This document shows, in pieces, positions 1-8,874 of a stretch of DNA of 64,000 nt. Every line of letters starts with the position of its first letter. The stretch's first letter is position 1. This stretch comes from JACPPO01 sp965262505 (GTDB lineage Bacteria > Acidobacteriota > Vicinamibacteria > Vicinamibacterales > UBA2999), in NCBI GenBank assembly GCA_965262505.1, contig CBDHFM010000030.1, positions 4,588,001-4,652,000 of the forward strand. The letters are read 5' to 3'. Position numbers and translations under genes: made by a program. Below the pieces are notes generated by a model, which saw only the letters and a list, made by a program, of their open reading frames with translations, was not told where the DNA came from and searched no databases.

Positions 1-90
1 AGTCGCGACGCCGACGACCATGTCGCCGTCATGATCGTCGACCGCAACGCGACTCTAATTACTGCGCCCTTGGTGTCTCAATGTCATTGA
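1..90 (+). other. possible 3' end of an upstream gene
   Basis: Reading frame 1 is open from the window edge to a TGA at 88-90, which would overlap the start of the methyltransferase at 81 by ten bases. Stop/start overlaps are the rule in this locus, so a preceding gene ending here is plausible. Only about 29 residues are visible, with no recognisable motif. The methyltransferase frame is also open to the window edge, so the two readings compete. Confidence 0.2.
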
Positions 91-818
91 CAGCTTCCGT
101 GTGGCGTCGTTTCAAACCGATGGCCACGGACCTTGACGTCTTCAACCCGCCACCTGGTGCAAAGGTCCTGGACTACGGCTGTGGCCCTGGTGGAACTCTG
201 AGCCAACTGCAGCGTCGGGGGTGGGAGACCTTCGGATTCGAACCGGGAATCAAGACGGCGTTCTTGAGACACCGTGAGCTTCAGGTCATACCCGACGAAC
301 CCACCTTTGATCTGGTAATTCTGCACCATGTCCTCGAACACCTACGGAACCCTCTTGAGGTTCTCTCTGGCCTGGCGCGGTCAATGAAGGACGGTGGATT
401 TCTCTACATCAGTGTGCCGTCACTCGCCGCCGCGCAGGTACACGGAGACCTCAAGTACTGCATCAACTATCACGGGCACATCATGGGCTACACCGCGGAT
501 TGTTTGGAGACAGTCGTCACGCTGGCCGGACTGAGCATCGTACGTCGCCCGTCAGATGACACGGACCAGGATCGTCTGGCCAGAGATGAGCGGAATCGGT
601 TGAGAGTGTTCGCCCAGAAGCGGGAGAGTCACCTCGTGCCGCCCTCCCTTCCGCTCAGGGCGGCGAAGAAGGCGCTCAGAAGCTATCGCGTCGGGTTCCT
701 GAGTGTCGCCCAGCAGCTGTGGGCAACCGTCCTGCCAGTTCGGCTGCGCGCAAGCTGGCTGGAAGGCACGTATACGCGGAAGCTGCTCGTACCGCGGCGC
801 CGAGTCGGAACCGGATGA
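81..818 (+). CDS. SAM-dependent methyltransferase (class I)
   Basis: Predicted class I S-adenosylmethionine methyltransferase, probably acting on a sugar or glycan. The SAM-binding motif I (DYGCGPGG) is at about residues 30-37. A post-motif segment of the type VILHHVLEHLRNP lies near residues 78-90, followed by the usual DGGFLYISVPS strand. The length of 245 residues suits a bare methyltransferase domain. ATG 81 is used because it is the first ATG, but the frame stays open to the window edge, so an N-terminal part (for example the zinc-binding region of C-methyltransferases) could lie outside. The next gene starts 173 bases downstream. Confidence 0.75.
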   Translation: MSLTASVWRRFKPMATDLDVFNPPPGAKVLDYGCGPGGTLSQLQRRGWETFGFEPGIKTAFLRHRELQVIPDEPTFDLVILHHVLEHLRNPLEVLSGLARSMKDGGFLYISVPSLAAAQVHGDLKYCINYHGHIMGYTADCLETVVTLAGLSIVRRPSDDTDQDRLARDERNRLRVFAQKRESHLVPPSLPLRAAKKALRSYRVGFLSVAQQLWATVLPVRLRASWLEGTYTRKLLVPRRRVGTG

Positions 819-991
819 CGCCGCGCCACGGATCAAACCTCGTCTGACGTTGAGCACAACATAGTCACCGATCGTTCCACGATGCACCTCGGGCGCGACG
901 CGGGGTACGCGACTCTCGCGATCCTCTCGTCGCGTGATGGGCGCTCGAAACGCACTGGCCCGACAAGGAAAGGTATGATCGTCTGGACTCG

Positions 992-1965
992 ATGAAATTT
1001 CTGATCGTCGCAAGACAGAAAAAGAACGTCGATGCGTTCCGCACCACCATCGCGGCTTTGCTCCGGCAAGGACACACGGTCAGACTGGCGCTTCAGAACT
1101 GGGATGCGGGCCGTGAGGACAGAGTAGCAGAGGGGCTCGACTCCGCGCGGTTCGTGCTCGAAGCGGCACCGACTGGGCGAGGAGACGAATGGAGAACTCA
1201 GGCGCCGCTCGTACGGCGGCTGCGTGACTGGGTCCAGTATCTCGGTCCCGACTACACCGGCGCCGACAAACTGCGGATGCGCGTCGTCGACAGGTTGCGG
1301 GCCGAACTGGGAATCGCCGATGCCGTGTTCGGCGATGGTCTGGTGCCGGGGCTGGCCGTCTCGCAGGTCGAGCGGCTTCGCGAGCTGCTGGCAAGAGTCG
1401 AAGCAGTCATCCCGAACGATCCCCTCCATCACGAATTCATCTGTCGCGACAGGCCGGACGTTGTGCTGGTCACACCCGGCGTGCACTTCGGGTCGGCGCA
1501 GGCCGACTTCATCAAGAGCGCCCGCGCCGCCGGCATCCCCGTGTGGATGCTGGTATTCAGCTGGGATAATCTGAGCACCAAGGGCGCGCTCCACGTACCG
1601 CCGGACCTGATGTTCGCCTGGAACGAGCGACAGCGCACCGAGGCCGCCGCCCTCCACGGCTTTCCACCTGAACGCGTCGTGGTGGTCGGGGCGTCGCGCT
1701 TCGACGAGTTCTTCGAGCTGAAGCCGGTATTGTCACGGCGCCGATTTCTTGGGTCGATCGGCCTCGACGCCGACGCGCCGACGCTGCTGTACTTGTGCTC
1801 ATCGCGCTTCGTGGTGCGCCACGAGTTGAGCTTCATCCGGCGTTGGCTGGCGGCGGTGCGCACCTCCTCGGATCCGGCGCTGCGGCGCTGCAACGTGATC
1901 GTCCGACCGCATCCGGACATCGCGCTCCTCGATGATGATCGCGTCGAGCTGGTCGTCTGGCCCGA
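992..1965 (+). pseudogene. GT-B-like glycosyltransferase, 3'-truncated
   Basis: N-terminal 320 or so residues of the same family as the intact genes at 56165 and 62064. Shared landmarks are the MKFLIVAR start, the segment PDVVLVTPGVHFGSAQADF, FSWDNLSTKGALH, the VVVVGASRFDEFFE block and the IVRPHP motif. The intact relatives continue for another 190-250 residues after RPHP (including a VVGVNTS motif). Here homology stops near VVWPE, and the frame ends at 1990 after a few unrelated residues. Downstream sequence belongs to a different gene family, so a deletion has joined two genes. Any product would lack part of the second Rossmann domain. Confidence 0.75.
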
Positions 1966-2726
1966 GCGCGTACGACGTGGTCCTGCTTGACGAAGAGAAC
2001 GAACTCTCGCGCGTTTCCGGCGGCCTCATCGTGGAGGCGAAACCCGAGCCGCCGCCGCCACCACCTATGGCAAGCGTCGTGGCCGTTGGAAGGTTTACAG
2101 CGGCCGACTTGGCACCCGTGGAGGCCCTCGTCGAAGCCTTCGATCAGGGAGATTCGACATTCAGTTGGGGAGAAGTCCTTGGCATGCAACCTTTGCGGAC
2201 AAACGGGGTGTACGTGCCGGGCGGCATTCCAGTGTTAGACCGGTATTCATTGACAGCCGTGATCAGATTCGATTGCGTGCGGGTGGAGGCCTACTGCCGA
2301 TTGGATGGACTCGATGTCGTACCTGGCGGGATCTTTCAGCTCAGCGTCGGCAGCGTTGTCGCTGAGTTCGATGTAGACGAAGTGCATCCATCTTATTCCA
2401 CGACCGTGGACGTCCTGATGAGATGCCAGCTCACGTCTGAAGAGATACGATTGTTGAACGACTGGCGGTCCGAAGTAGGTGACAAGATTCCGGCGTTGGC
2501 TGCACTTCAGGCGTCACTCGTCTCGTTCGAGGTGATTGGCAAGGCACTCCAGGAAGATCAGCTGATCACGATGGTACAAATGCGAGTTCCGGCCGTCGAA
2601 ACCGTGCGCGGCTGGGTTCATACAAGTCGCGTTATTCGGATAGGCCAAGAGTTGTCCTTCGTCCGGCCTTCCCATTTCTTGTCGGGTCGGGTCGTGGGTA
2701 TCAATCCCACGCCACCAGTGCGTTAG
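1966..2726 (+). pseudogene. DUF4330-like protein, 5'-truncated
   Basis: The translated sequence from about 1966 starts at AYDVVLLDEENEL, matching VYDVVLLNEEAEL at about residue 102 of the intact gene at 4677. It continues with the same order of blocks: RVSGGLIV, a variable middle, a segment starting TVDVLMRCQLTSEEI, and the end block MRVPAVETVRGWV. The intact relative has a membrane segment and an IPT/TIG-like domain before this point, and both are missing here. The first residues of the open frame (1932-1965) are glycosyltransferase DNA read out of frame. It also carries a longer proline-rich linker than its relative. Confidence 0.7.
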
Positions 2727-2766
2727 GAAGCCAATGGGTGCGGTCCGGGGAGAAGGGTAACAGAAG

Positions 2767-2788
2767 AGTCCGGGGACATGGGTAACAC
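2767..2788 (+). repeat. inner left terminal inverted repeat of IS481 element
   Basis: Twenty-two bases (AGTCCGGGGACATGGG...) exactly inverted at 4066-4087. A degenerate copy lies just outside at about 2740-2763, so each end of the element has two tandem repeat units, presumably transposase binding sites. Confidence 0.8.
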
Positions 2789-2817
2789 ATTCAGCCACAC
2801 TCGAGCCGAGGTGCTCG

Positions 2818-4089
2818 ATGCCGTGGCAGGAGACGTTACTCATGGACCAACGCGTGCAGTTCATCGCCGACTACCAGCGCGATGTGTTCGACGTCGCGGA
2901 GCTGGCGCGACGCTACGGCATCAGTCGGAAGACCGCCTATAAATGGATCGAGCGCTATGAGGTCGGGGGACCAGCCGGGCTGGTCGATCGGTCACGGCGG
3001 CCGGCGCATTGTCCGCACCGGACGCCCCCGCCGATCATCGCGGCCCTGCTGGACGTGCGCCGCCACCATCCGACCTGGGGCGCCAAGAAACTCCTGAAGA
3101 TCGTGGCCACGCGGCACCCGACGTGGACACTCCCGGCCCGGAGTACGGTCTGTGATCTACTGGATCGCGCCGGTCTCATCACGGGGTCGCGGCGGCGGCC
3201 GGTGCCCGCACACCCGGGTCGGCCGCTGATCCCGATGACGGCCCCCAACGGGACCTGGACCGCGGACTTCAAAGGGCAGTTCAAAACCCGCGACGGGGTG
3301 TATTGCTATCCGTTGACGATCGTCGATGGCTTCAGTCGGTACTTGCTGACCTGTCACGGCCTGCTCTCGACCGCGATCGTTACGGCTCGCCCGCTCTTCC
3401 TCCGCCTCTTCCAAGAGTACGGCTTGCCGGGGATCATCCGGACCGACAATGGCGTGCCCTTCGCCACTACCGCGCTCGGGCGCCTGTCCACGTTGTCCGT
3501 CTGGTGGATTCGGCTCGGGATCCTCCCGGAACTGATCGCCCCCGCGTCCCCGCAGCAGAACGGGCGCCATGAGCGGATGCATCGGACGCTGAAAGCCGAG
3601 GCCACGCGTCCCCCGAGCGCCAATCTGCGCGCCCAACAGATCCGGTTCAATCGGTTTCGTCACGAGTACAACGACGAACGCCCGCACGAAGCATTGGACC
3701 AAGAAACGCCTGGCTCCGTCTACCAGCCGTCACCGCGGACGCTGCCGCGCACGCTCGCGCCCGTGGAATACCCCGGCCACTTCGAAGTCCGCCTCGTCAG
3801 TCGCAACAGCGGCATCCGGTGGAAGAAGCGCTGGGTCTGCGTGACGCACACGCTGGCGGGCGAGTACGTCGGACTGGAAGAAGTCGACGATGGGCTCTGG
3901 GACGTATACTTCGGGCCAGTGAAGCTCGGACGGATGAACGAACGCATCCTCCGCATTGAAGATCACAAAGGCCGCACCGTCAGGAGAGGACCGGCCGGGA
4001 CGACCACGGAGCCCGCCAAGAACGCGCGCTCCTCCGCTCTCACACGGCGTGGTAACACCCACCAAGTGTTACCCATGTCCCCGGACTGA
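2818..4089 (+). CDS. IS481-family transposase
   Basis: DDE transposase of the IS481 family, 423 residues. The N-terminal helix-turn-helix (about residues 20-55, ARRYGISRKTAYKWIERY) is followed by an rve integrase core. Catalytic residues are visible as D in WTADFKG (about 144), D in IRTDNG (about 206) and E in NGRHERMHRTLK (about 247). The N-terminus MPWQETLLMDQ is typical of the family, so ATG 2818 is kept; ATG 2842 is an alternative. The C-terminus is encoded by the right inner inverted repeat, with the stop inside it. The frame is intact, so the element may still be active. Confidence 0.9.
   Translation: MPWQETLLMDQRVQFIADYQRDVFDVAELARRYGISRKTAYKWIERYEVGGPAGLVDRSRRPAHCPHRTPPPIIAALLDVRRHHPTWGAKKLLKIVATRHPTWTLPARSTVCDLLDRAGLITGSRRRPVPAHPGRPLIPMTAPNGTWTADFKGQFKTRDGVYCYPLTIVDGFSRYLLTCHGLLSTAIVTARPLFLRLFQEYGLPGIIRTDNGVPFATTALGRLSTLSVWWIRLGILPELIAPASPQQNGRHERMHRTLKAEATRPPSANLRAQQIRFNRFRHEYNDERPHEALDQETPGSVYQPSPRTLPRTLAPVEYPGHFEVRLVSRNSGIRWKKRWVCVTHTLAGEYVGLEEVDDGLWDVYFGPVKLGRMNERILRIEDHKGRTVRRGPAGTTTEPAKNARSSALTRRGNTHQVLPMSPD
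4066..4087 (-). repeat. inner right terminal inverted repeat of IS481 element
   Basis: Perfect 22-base inverse of 2767-2788. It encodes the last residues of the transposase. A second, imperfect unit follows at about 4092-4113. Confidence 0.8.
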
Positions 4090-4116
4090 TCTGTCACTCA
4101 TGTCCCCGGCCGCTCA

Positions 4117-4674
4117 ATGCCTGCTGTAATTCGTTCTCGCCTTCGCGCAGCCGCGGCTGAATCGAGAGTCATGGCCGTTGCAGCCGAAGAATGGCGCCAC
4201 GCGCGCGCGGGATGGAGCTTCAGCACTACCCGGCGGAGCGTAGCGTCGCGGCTCGCGCCGCTAGAGGGGTACCATGCCGCTGCAACCATCGACGAGAGCT
4301 GGCTCCTGCGCGCTATCGAGCGGTGGTTCGAGTTGGTCGTCATCGGGTGGCGCGGATCGTCGAGCAGACAGTGGATGGAACGGACATTCCTCGGCTCAAG
4401 GAGCGCCGAGGCAAGGGTAGCCACGGTGGGGTGGATCGCTTTTAGTGCCTCCGCAACCCATGTGGCGTTGGTCGGATTCGGCACTCTGTTGGGGGCACCG
4501 GGCACCGGCGTTGGATGGTTCGCTGTCCTGCTGCTCGCCGCCGTCTGCATTCGCAAGCCGCGGTCAGTGGCGGAGGCGCTCGCCTGGGGTGGGCTGTTCA
4601 AATCGAGGCGGCGCCCTGATCTAACCAAGAACGGCGTCGTCGGAGATTCCGCCGGCATCGGGACACCCCATTAG
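4117..4674 (+). CDS. small membrane protein of unknown function
   Basis: 185 residues. The first half is basic and rich in Arg/Ala (RSRLRAAAAE...). The C-terminal half has two hydrophobic segments (about residues 108-130 and 133-150, the second ending LLLAAVCIRKPR). No family recognised. It lies three bases upstream of the DUF4330-like gene, so the two probably form a unit. The IS481 element sits directly against its ATG. Before insertion the sequence would have read AGGAAG-CCA-ATG, so the element has separated the gene from its likely ribosome binding site; expression now depends on the element or is lost. Confidence 0.55.
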   Translation: MPAVIRSRLRAAAAESRVMAVAAEEWRHARAGWSFSTTRRSVASRLAPLEGYHAAATIDESWLLRAIERWFELVVIGWRGSSSRQWMERTFLGSRSAEARVATVGWIAFSASATHVALVGFGTLLGAPGTGVGWFAVLLLAAVCIRKPRSVAEALAWGGLFKSRRRPDLTKNGVVGDSAGIGTPH

Positions 4675-4676
4675 CC

Positions 4677-5381
4677 ATGCCTTTCATAGACGATCGCGGT
4701 CGGCTCTTCGGCAGACTGAATATCGTTGATGCGGCCGTTCTGCTCGTGGTCGCACTGCTGATTCCCATGGCGTACGGGGCGTACCTGATTTTCCAGCCCC
4801 TTCCCGCCCGCATCGTCGCGCTCGAACCGGCGCGCATAGAAGAGGGAACATCGGAAGTGACGCTGCGTGGCGAGCATCTGCGCCCGTACCTCCGAGTGGT
4901 TGTCGGGACGCAGGCCGCGACGTTTCTATTTGCCGATACCGATGGCGGTGTGCTCCGTCTCCCCGAGCTTGCGCCTGGCGTGTACGACGTTGTACTGCTC
5001 AACGAAGAGGCCGAACTCGCACGCGCTCGCGGCGGTCTGGTCGTCGACGTGAAAGGCGTGGCATTACCGACGATGGTGGATGTCGTGCTGCGGAGCAACC
5101 TATGGCCTGAGGAATTGGCGTTGCTCGAGTCGTGGAATCGTGAAGAGGGATCGGACGGCGTTTCGTTGATTTCGGCTGATGTAGTTGGGAAATCACCAAA
5201 CGGGCAACTGCTCACCACTGTGCGGATGCGTGTTCCAGTGTCTGAGACCGGGGGGGGCTGGGTTTACCGTGGAAACGTCATTTGGAGGGGTGACGAGTTC
5301 GTTATCGAGCGGCCCTCTTATCGACTGAGGGGCCTGCTCGTCGGTATCGAACCCGTCGCCAGCGCTCCGACACCTGCTTAA
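4677..5381 (+). CDS. DUF4330-like membrane-anchored protein
   Basis: 234 residues. The N-terminus has the pattern of DUF4330 proteins: a short GRLFGRLNIVDAAV stretch, then one membrane segment (about residues 17-40). An IPT/TIG-like beta domain follows (about residues 43-125; IVALEPARIEEG and VTLRGEHLRPYLRV), then a C-terminal domain also found in the truncated relative at 1966-2726. DUF4330 has no established biochemical role; its place here suggests a function in glycan assembly or the envelope. The stop overlaps the next start by one base (TAATG). Confidence 0.6.
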   Translation: MPFIDDRGRLFGRLNIVDAAVLLVVALLIPMAYGAYLIFQPLPARIVALEPARIEEGTSEVTLRGEHLRPYLRVVVGTQAATFLFADTDGGVLRLPELAPGVYDVVLLNEEAELARARGGLVVDVKGVALPTMVDVVLRSNLWPEELALLESWNREEGSDGVSLISADVVGKSPNGQLLTTVRMRVPVSETGGGWVYRGNVIWRGDEFVIERPSYRLRGLLVGIEPVASAPTPA

Positions 5382-6616
5382 TGAGTCGAGGTAGTTCGGG
5401 TCAGCACACGAAGCACGACGTGGGTAACCCTCCCCGCGTGCTAATGGTGACCGGCGCGTACTATCCGGAACTTGCCGGCGGCGCCCTCCAATGCCAGACG
5501 CTCATTCGCGCGTTGGGAGACCGGGCAGCATGTACGGTGCTGAGCGTCTCGACCGATCGCATGCTGCCGCGGAACGACATGGTCGACGGTGCCGCGGTCG
5601 CGCGCGTGTGTATTACCGGGAGGGGAGTCGCGTCGACCATTGCGGCATCCTGGCGTCTTGCCCACGTATTCCTCTCAATGGCTCGCCGCATCGATGTCAT
5701 GCACCTCCACGGCTTCACGTCCAAGGCGGTGCTTCTCATCGCGCTTGCACGTGTGACGCGGACGCCCGTCCTCCTCAAGCTCACGTCGCACGGCGACGCT
5801 CCGTCGTCAGTACGGCTTCGTGGGAGTGCGGCCTGGCGCGCATACACGCACGTCAATTGCTTCGTTGCGCCAAGTCCAGCCCTTCAACGATCGTTGACGG
5901 ACGCGGAACTCCCGCCCACGAACATCGACCAAATTCAAAATGGCGTCGATCTCGCTCGATTTCGTCCGCCGACCGCTGAGGAGCGGCGGGAGGCTCGGTT
6001 ATCGCTCGGGCTCCCAGACGACGCGGTCGTCATCCTGTTTGTGGGAATGATGGCTGCCGTCAAGCGGCCGGAACTCCTGCGCCAGGCGTGGCTGCGGCTT
6101 GGAGCGCTTCGCGATCGGACGCTCCTTGTCTTTGTGGGACCGACGCGCTCCAAGTATTACGAGATTGACGCTGCCATCGCCGAGCGCATTCGGAGCGTCG
6201 CCCGTGGTGCTGGCGCGGCCGACGGGCTGCGGTTTTTCGAGGAGACGCCGGCAATCGAGCGGGTGTATCGAGCTGCCGATATTCTGGTGCTGCCCTCCAA
6301 ACAGGAAGGGTTGCCGAACGTACTGCTGGAGGCAATGGCGAGTGGCCTTGCGTGTGTCGCGTCGCTCCTGCCTGGGACGACGGACACGGTCGTCAACGAC
6401 GGAACGAACGGACTGCTGGTGCCGTCAGGCGAAATCGAGCCTCTTGCGGAAGCCCTGCGCGTCCTTATCGAAAGGCCGCAACTGCGGAGCGAATTGGGCG
6501 CTCGGGCGCGTGAAGCCGTTGAAGCGAGCTATTCCATCCGCGACGTACGTGACAAGTACCTTCGCCTGTATGCGAGCCTGACCGGCAACGGCGCGATGAG
6601 AGGCCGCGCTGCATGA
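5381..6616 (+). CDS. glycosyltransferase family 4
   Basis: 411-residue GT-B glycosyltransferase of the GT4 type, which transfers a sugar from a nucleotide-activated donor at the cytoplasmic membrane. Seen: the donor-independent N-terminal start VLMVTGAYYPELAGG (about residues 20-34), the C-terminal Rossmann start VILFVGMMAAVKRPE (about 213-227), and the EX7E donor-binding motif in EGLPNVLLEAMASG (about 309-322). The length is normal. The stop overlaps the ATG of the decayed methyltransferase at 6613. Acceptor and donor cannot be read from sequence. Confidence 0.85.
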   Translation: MSRGSSGQHTKHDVGNPPRVLMVTGAYYPELAGGALQCQTLIRALGDRAACTVLSVSTDRMLPRNDMVDGAAVARVCITGRGVASTIAASWRLAHVFLSMARRIDVMHLHGFTSKAVLLIALARVTRTPVLLKLTSHGDAPSSVRLRGSAAWRAYTHVNCFVAPSPALQRSLTDAELPPTNIDQIQNGVDLARFRPPTAEERREARLSLGLPDDAVVILFVGMMAAVKRPELLRQAWLRLGALRDRTLLVFVGPTRSKYYEIDAAIAERIRSVARGAGAADGLRFFEETPAIERVYRAADILVLPSKQEGLPNVLLEAMASGLACVASLLPGTTDTVVNDGTNGLLVPSGEIEPLAEALRVLIERPQLRSELGARAREAVEASYSIRDVRDKYLRLYASLTGNGAMRGRAA

Positions 6617-7039
6617 CGAAGGCCGCTGTGCGCGACTATTTCAGCCTGGATGCGGAACCGTATCGGCACGCGTACGAGGAGGATACGTAGTCGCGGATCG
6701 ATTTTCCGTGAACGTCGGCGCATCGTTCTCAATATCCTCCGCGATCCGCTCGGCCGTGTGCTCGATGTCGGAGCCCGTCCTGGTGTGTTCACGGAGCCGA
6801 TGGTGCGGAGGAACGCGGTGTGCGTGAGGACGGCGGGTTTCGACCTCGCCTGCACGACGGTATGGGGCCGGAACGGCCGTAGCGCGGATCCGCTAGAGCT
6901 GAGGCGGCTGCGCGTTTCGTGGTGCGATTCGCCACGGGAGGTCAGCAAATCTCTGGCGGGATGCTACGAGTGGTATCGCGTAGTCCAGCGCCTGCAGTCA
7001 CGCGGAGTCATGGCCACCGTCACGAACGCTCTATACTGA
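6613..7039 (+). pseudogene. decayed SAM methyltransferase
   Basis: The ATG at 6613 overlaps the previous stop (ATGA). It opens with VRDYFSLDAEPYRHAYEEDT, then hits TAG at 6688. In another frame the sequence resumes with FRERRRIVLNILRDP and the SAM motif LDVGARPGVFTEPMV, where functional homologues have DVGCGPG. After about 6830 homology fades, and only an end piece (about 6925-7000) remains. At least two one-base losses (near 6687 and 6710) and an internal loss explain this. It was probably part of the same transcription unit as its neighbours. Confidence 0.65.
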
Positions 7040-8874
7040 CCGGGCGCGACATCATCTGCATCTCCTCGATCGACTGGGACTTCATCTGGCAGGGTCACCA
7101 GGAGATCATGGCGACGCTCGCCCGCCACGGCAATCGTGTCCTGTACATCGAGAATACCGGCGTTCGGCGGCCGACGATGCGCGACCTGCCGCGGCTACGG
7201 GACCGGCTTCGCAACTGGCGCCGAGGGTTCAAGGGCTTCCGTCAGGAACGGGAGAACCTCTTCGTGTTCTCGCCGCTCGCATTGCCTGCGCCGTATTCGC
7301 GCATCGCCCGGTGGATCAACCGCAATGTGCTCAGCCGCACGTTGCGGCGCTGGGCGCAGGCCGTTGGGTTCCGTCGGCCAATCGTCTGGACGTTTCTGCC
7401 GACCCCGCTCGTCCGCGATCTCATTCTGGATCTCGCGCCGGAGCTCACGATTTATTACTGCATCGACAACTTCGCCTCGAGTTCGGTTGGCGCCAGCCGC
7501 ATCACGCGAAGTGAGAACGCGCTATTTCGCGAGGCCGATCTTGTCTTCGTCACCTCGGCGAAGCTGCACGAACGCGCCTCCCGATTCACCTCTCGTGTGC
7601 ATCTGTTCCCCTTTGCGGTTGACTATGAGGCGTTCGAGCGGGCGCGGGTCAGTGCCGATGCGTTACCCGACGACGTCCGTGACCTGCCGAGGCCAATCGT
7701 CGGCTACGTCGGCGGCATTCATCACTCGGTCGATCAGGCGCTGCTCGCGGAAGCGGCCTCGCGTTTGCCGGAGTCAACGTTCGTTCTCGTCGGACCGGCG
7801 CAGGTGGATGTTTCCACGCTGAAGCGGTGCCCGAACGTTCGATTGCTGGGAAAGCGACCGCATGAAGACGTTCCGCGGTACATCAAGGCGTTCGACGTGG
7901 CTGTCATTCCCTATGAGCTGAACGACTACTCGGTTAACGTCTACCCAACGAAATTGAATGAGTACCTCGCGATGGGTGTGCCGGTCGTGGCCACAGAGCT
8001 GCCCGAGATTCATCGGTTCAACGCGGAGCACGGCCAGACGGTGGCCACAGCCGGGGACGCCGATGAATTCGTCGCCGCTATTCGTGAGTCGGCGGCAACT
8101 AGCTCGCAGCAGGCGATCTCGAGACGGCTCGAGATCGCGCGCGAGAACAGTTGGGAACGACGTATCGCGAATATGTCCGGCGTCATCGCGGAGGCGCTGG
8201 AGGCGCGACAGAGCGGCGGCGAGGGCTGGCAAGTCCGGCTTCGCCGGGCATACCGGATCGCACGTCGCCGCGTGGTTGTGGCGACGGCAGCCGTTGCAGT
8301 GACGTACTCTGTCGTTTCATACACGCCATTCATCTGGAACGTGGCGGAACCACTTCGCGTGTCAGACTCTCCAGTGCCCGCCGATGCGGTGGTGGTCTTT
8401 GCCGGCGGTGTCGGAGAGTCTGGCCGCGCGGGCGGCGGATATCTCGAGCGGGTAAGAATGGCGTTGGATTTGCATCAGGCCGGATTGGCGGACACGCTGG
8501 TCTTTTCGTCCGGCTACGTGTTCGCGTTTCGCGAGGCGGAGGTCATGCGCGAGGTGGCGATCGCGAACGGTGTCGCGCCGTCGGACATCGTCCTCGAGAC
8601 GAACGCGAGCAATACGTACGAGAACGTGATGTTCAGCCGCGACATCGCCCGCGCCAGGGGCTGGCGTCGGGTCATGCTCGTAAGTTCTCCCTATCACATG
8701 CGTCGGGCGTTGCTCGTATGGCGAAAGGCGGCGCCGGATATCGAGGTTGTGTCCACGCCCGTTCCGGTCAGCCAGTTCTACCTGCACACCACGGGTGCGA
8801 GTGTGGAGCAGATTGGGGGAATCGTGCACGAGTTTGCCGCGATCGCGGTGTACTGGTGGAGAGGCTGGCTCTGA
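6961..8874 (+). CDS. glycosyltransferase fused to YdcF/ElyC-like (DUF218) domain
   Basis: Two domains in one protein. Residues about 27-420 form a GT-B glycosyltransferase related to GT4/TuaH-like enzymes (DIICISSIDWDFIWQGHQE at the start; IVGYVGGIHHSVDQ opening the second Rossmann domain; YPTKLNEYLAMGVPVVATEL as the donor site). A linker with one membrane segment follows (VVVATAAVAVTYSVVSYTP), then a DUF218 domain of about 180 residues (ADAVVVFAGGVGESGR, NTYENVMFS, VSSPYHMRRA), which in YdcF/ElyC proteins acts in envelope metabolism. The start is uncertain. ATG 6961 is the first convenient in-frame ATG near the homology, but conserved sequence begins near 7040, where an ATA and a CTG lie beside the end of the methyltransferase remnant. 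Confidence 0.75.
   Translation: MLRVVSRSPAPAVTRSHGHRHERSILTGRDIICISSIDWDFIWQGHQEIMATLARHGNRVLYIENTGVRRPTMRDLPRLRDRLRNWRRGFKGFRQERENLFVFSPLALPAPYSRIARWINRNVLSRTLRRWAQAVGFRRPIVWTFLPTPLVRDLILDLAPELTIYYCIDNFASSSVGASRITRSENALFREADLVFVTSAKLHERASRFTSRVHLFPFAVDYEAFERARVSADALPDDVRDLPRPIVGYVGGIHHSVDQALLAEAASRLPESTFVLVGPAQVDVSTLKRCPNVRLLGKRPHEDVPRYIKAFDVAVIPYELNDYSVNVYPTKLNEYLAMGVPVVATELPEIHRFNAEHGQTVATAGDADEFVAAIRESAATSSQQAISRRLEIARENSWERRIANMSGVIAEALEARQSGGEGWQVRLRRAYRIARRRVVVATAAVAVTYSVVSYTPFIWNVAEPLRVSDSPVPADAVVVFAGGVGESGRAGGGYLERVRMALDLHQAGLADTLVFSSGYVFAFREAEVMREVAIANGVAPSDIVLETNASNTYENVMFSRDIARARGWRRVMLVSSPYHMRRALLVWRKAAPDIEVVSTPVPVSQFYLHTTGASVEQIGGIVHEFAAIAVYWWRGWL

Larger units (their letters stand above)
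2737..4114 (+). mobile_element. IS481-family insertion sequence
   Basis: About 1.38 kb. It contains one transposase gene and nested inverted ends: an inner perfect 22-base inverted pair (2767-2788 and 4066-4087) and an outer, imperfect pair (about 2740-2763 and 4092-4113), both built on a TCCGGGG...GGGTAACA core. The pentamer CAATG occurs on both sides (2732-2736 and 4115-4119) and is the likely target duplication, which sets the boundaries. The insertion falls at the start codon of the gene at 4117. Boundaries are inferred from the repeats and could be off by a few bases. Confidence 0.8.

Noticed and set aside
974..979. TATGAT as a -10 box before the gene at 992
   Set aside because: No convincing -35 element 16-18 bases upstream, and it would leave almost no leader.
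833..1657. Long minus-strand frame opposite the first glycosyltransferase
   Set aside because: GC-rich antisense frame; the plus strand has clear family motifs.
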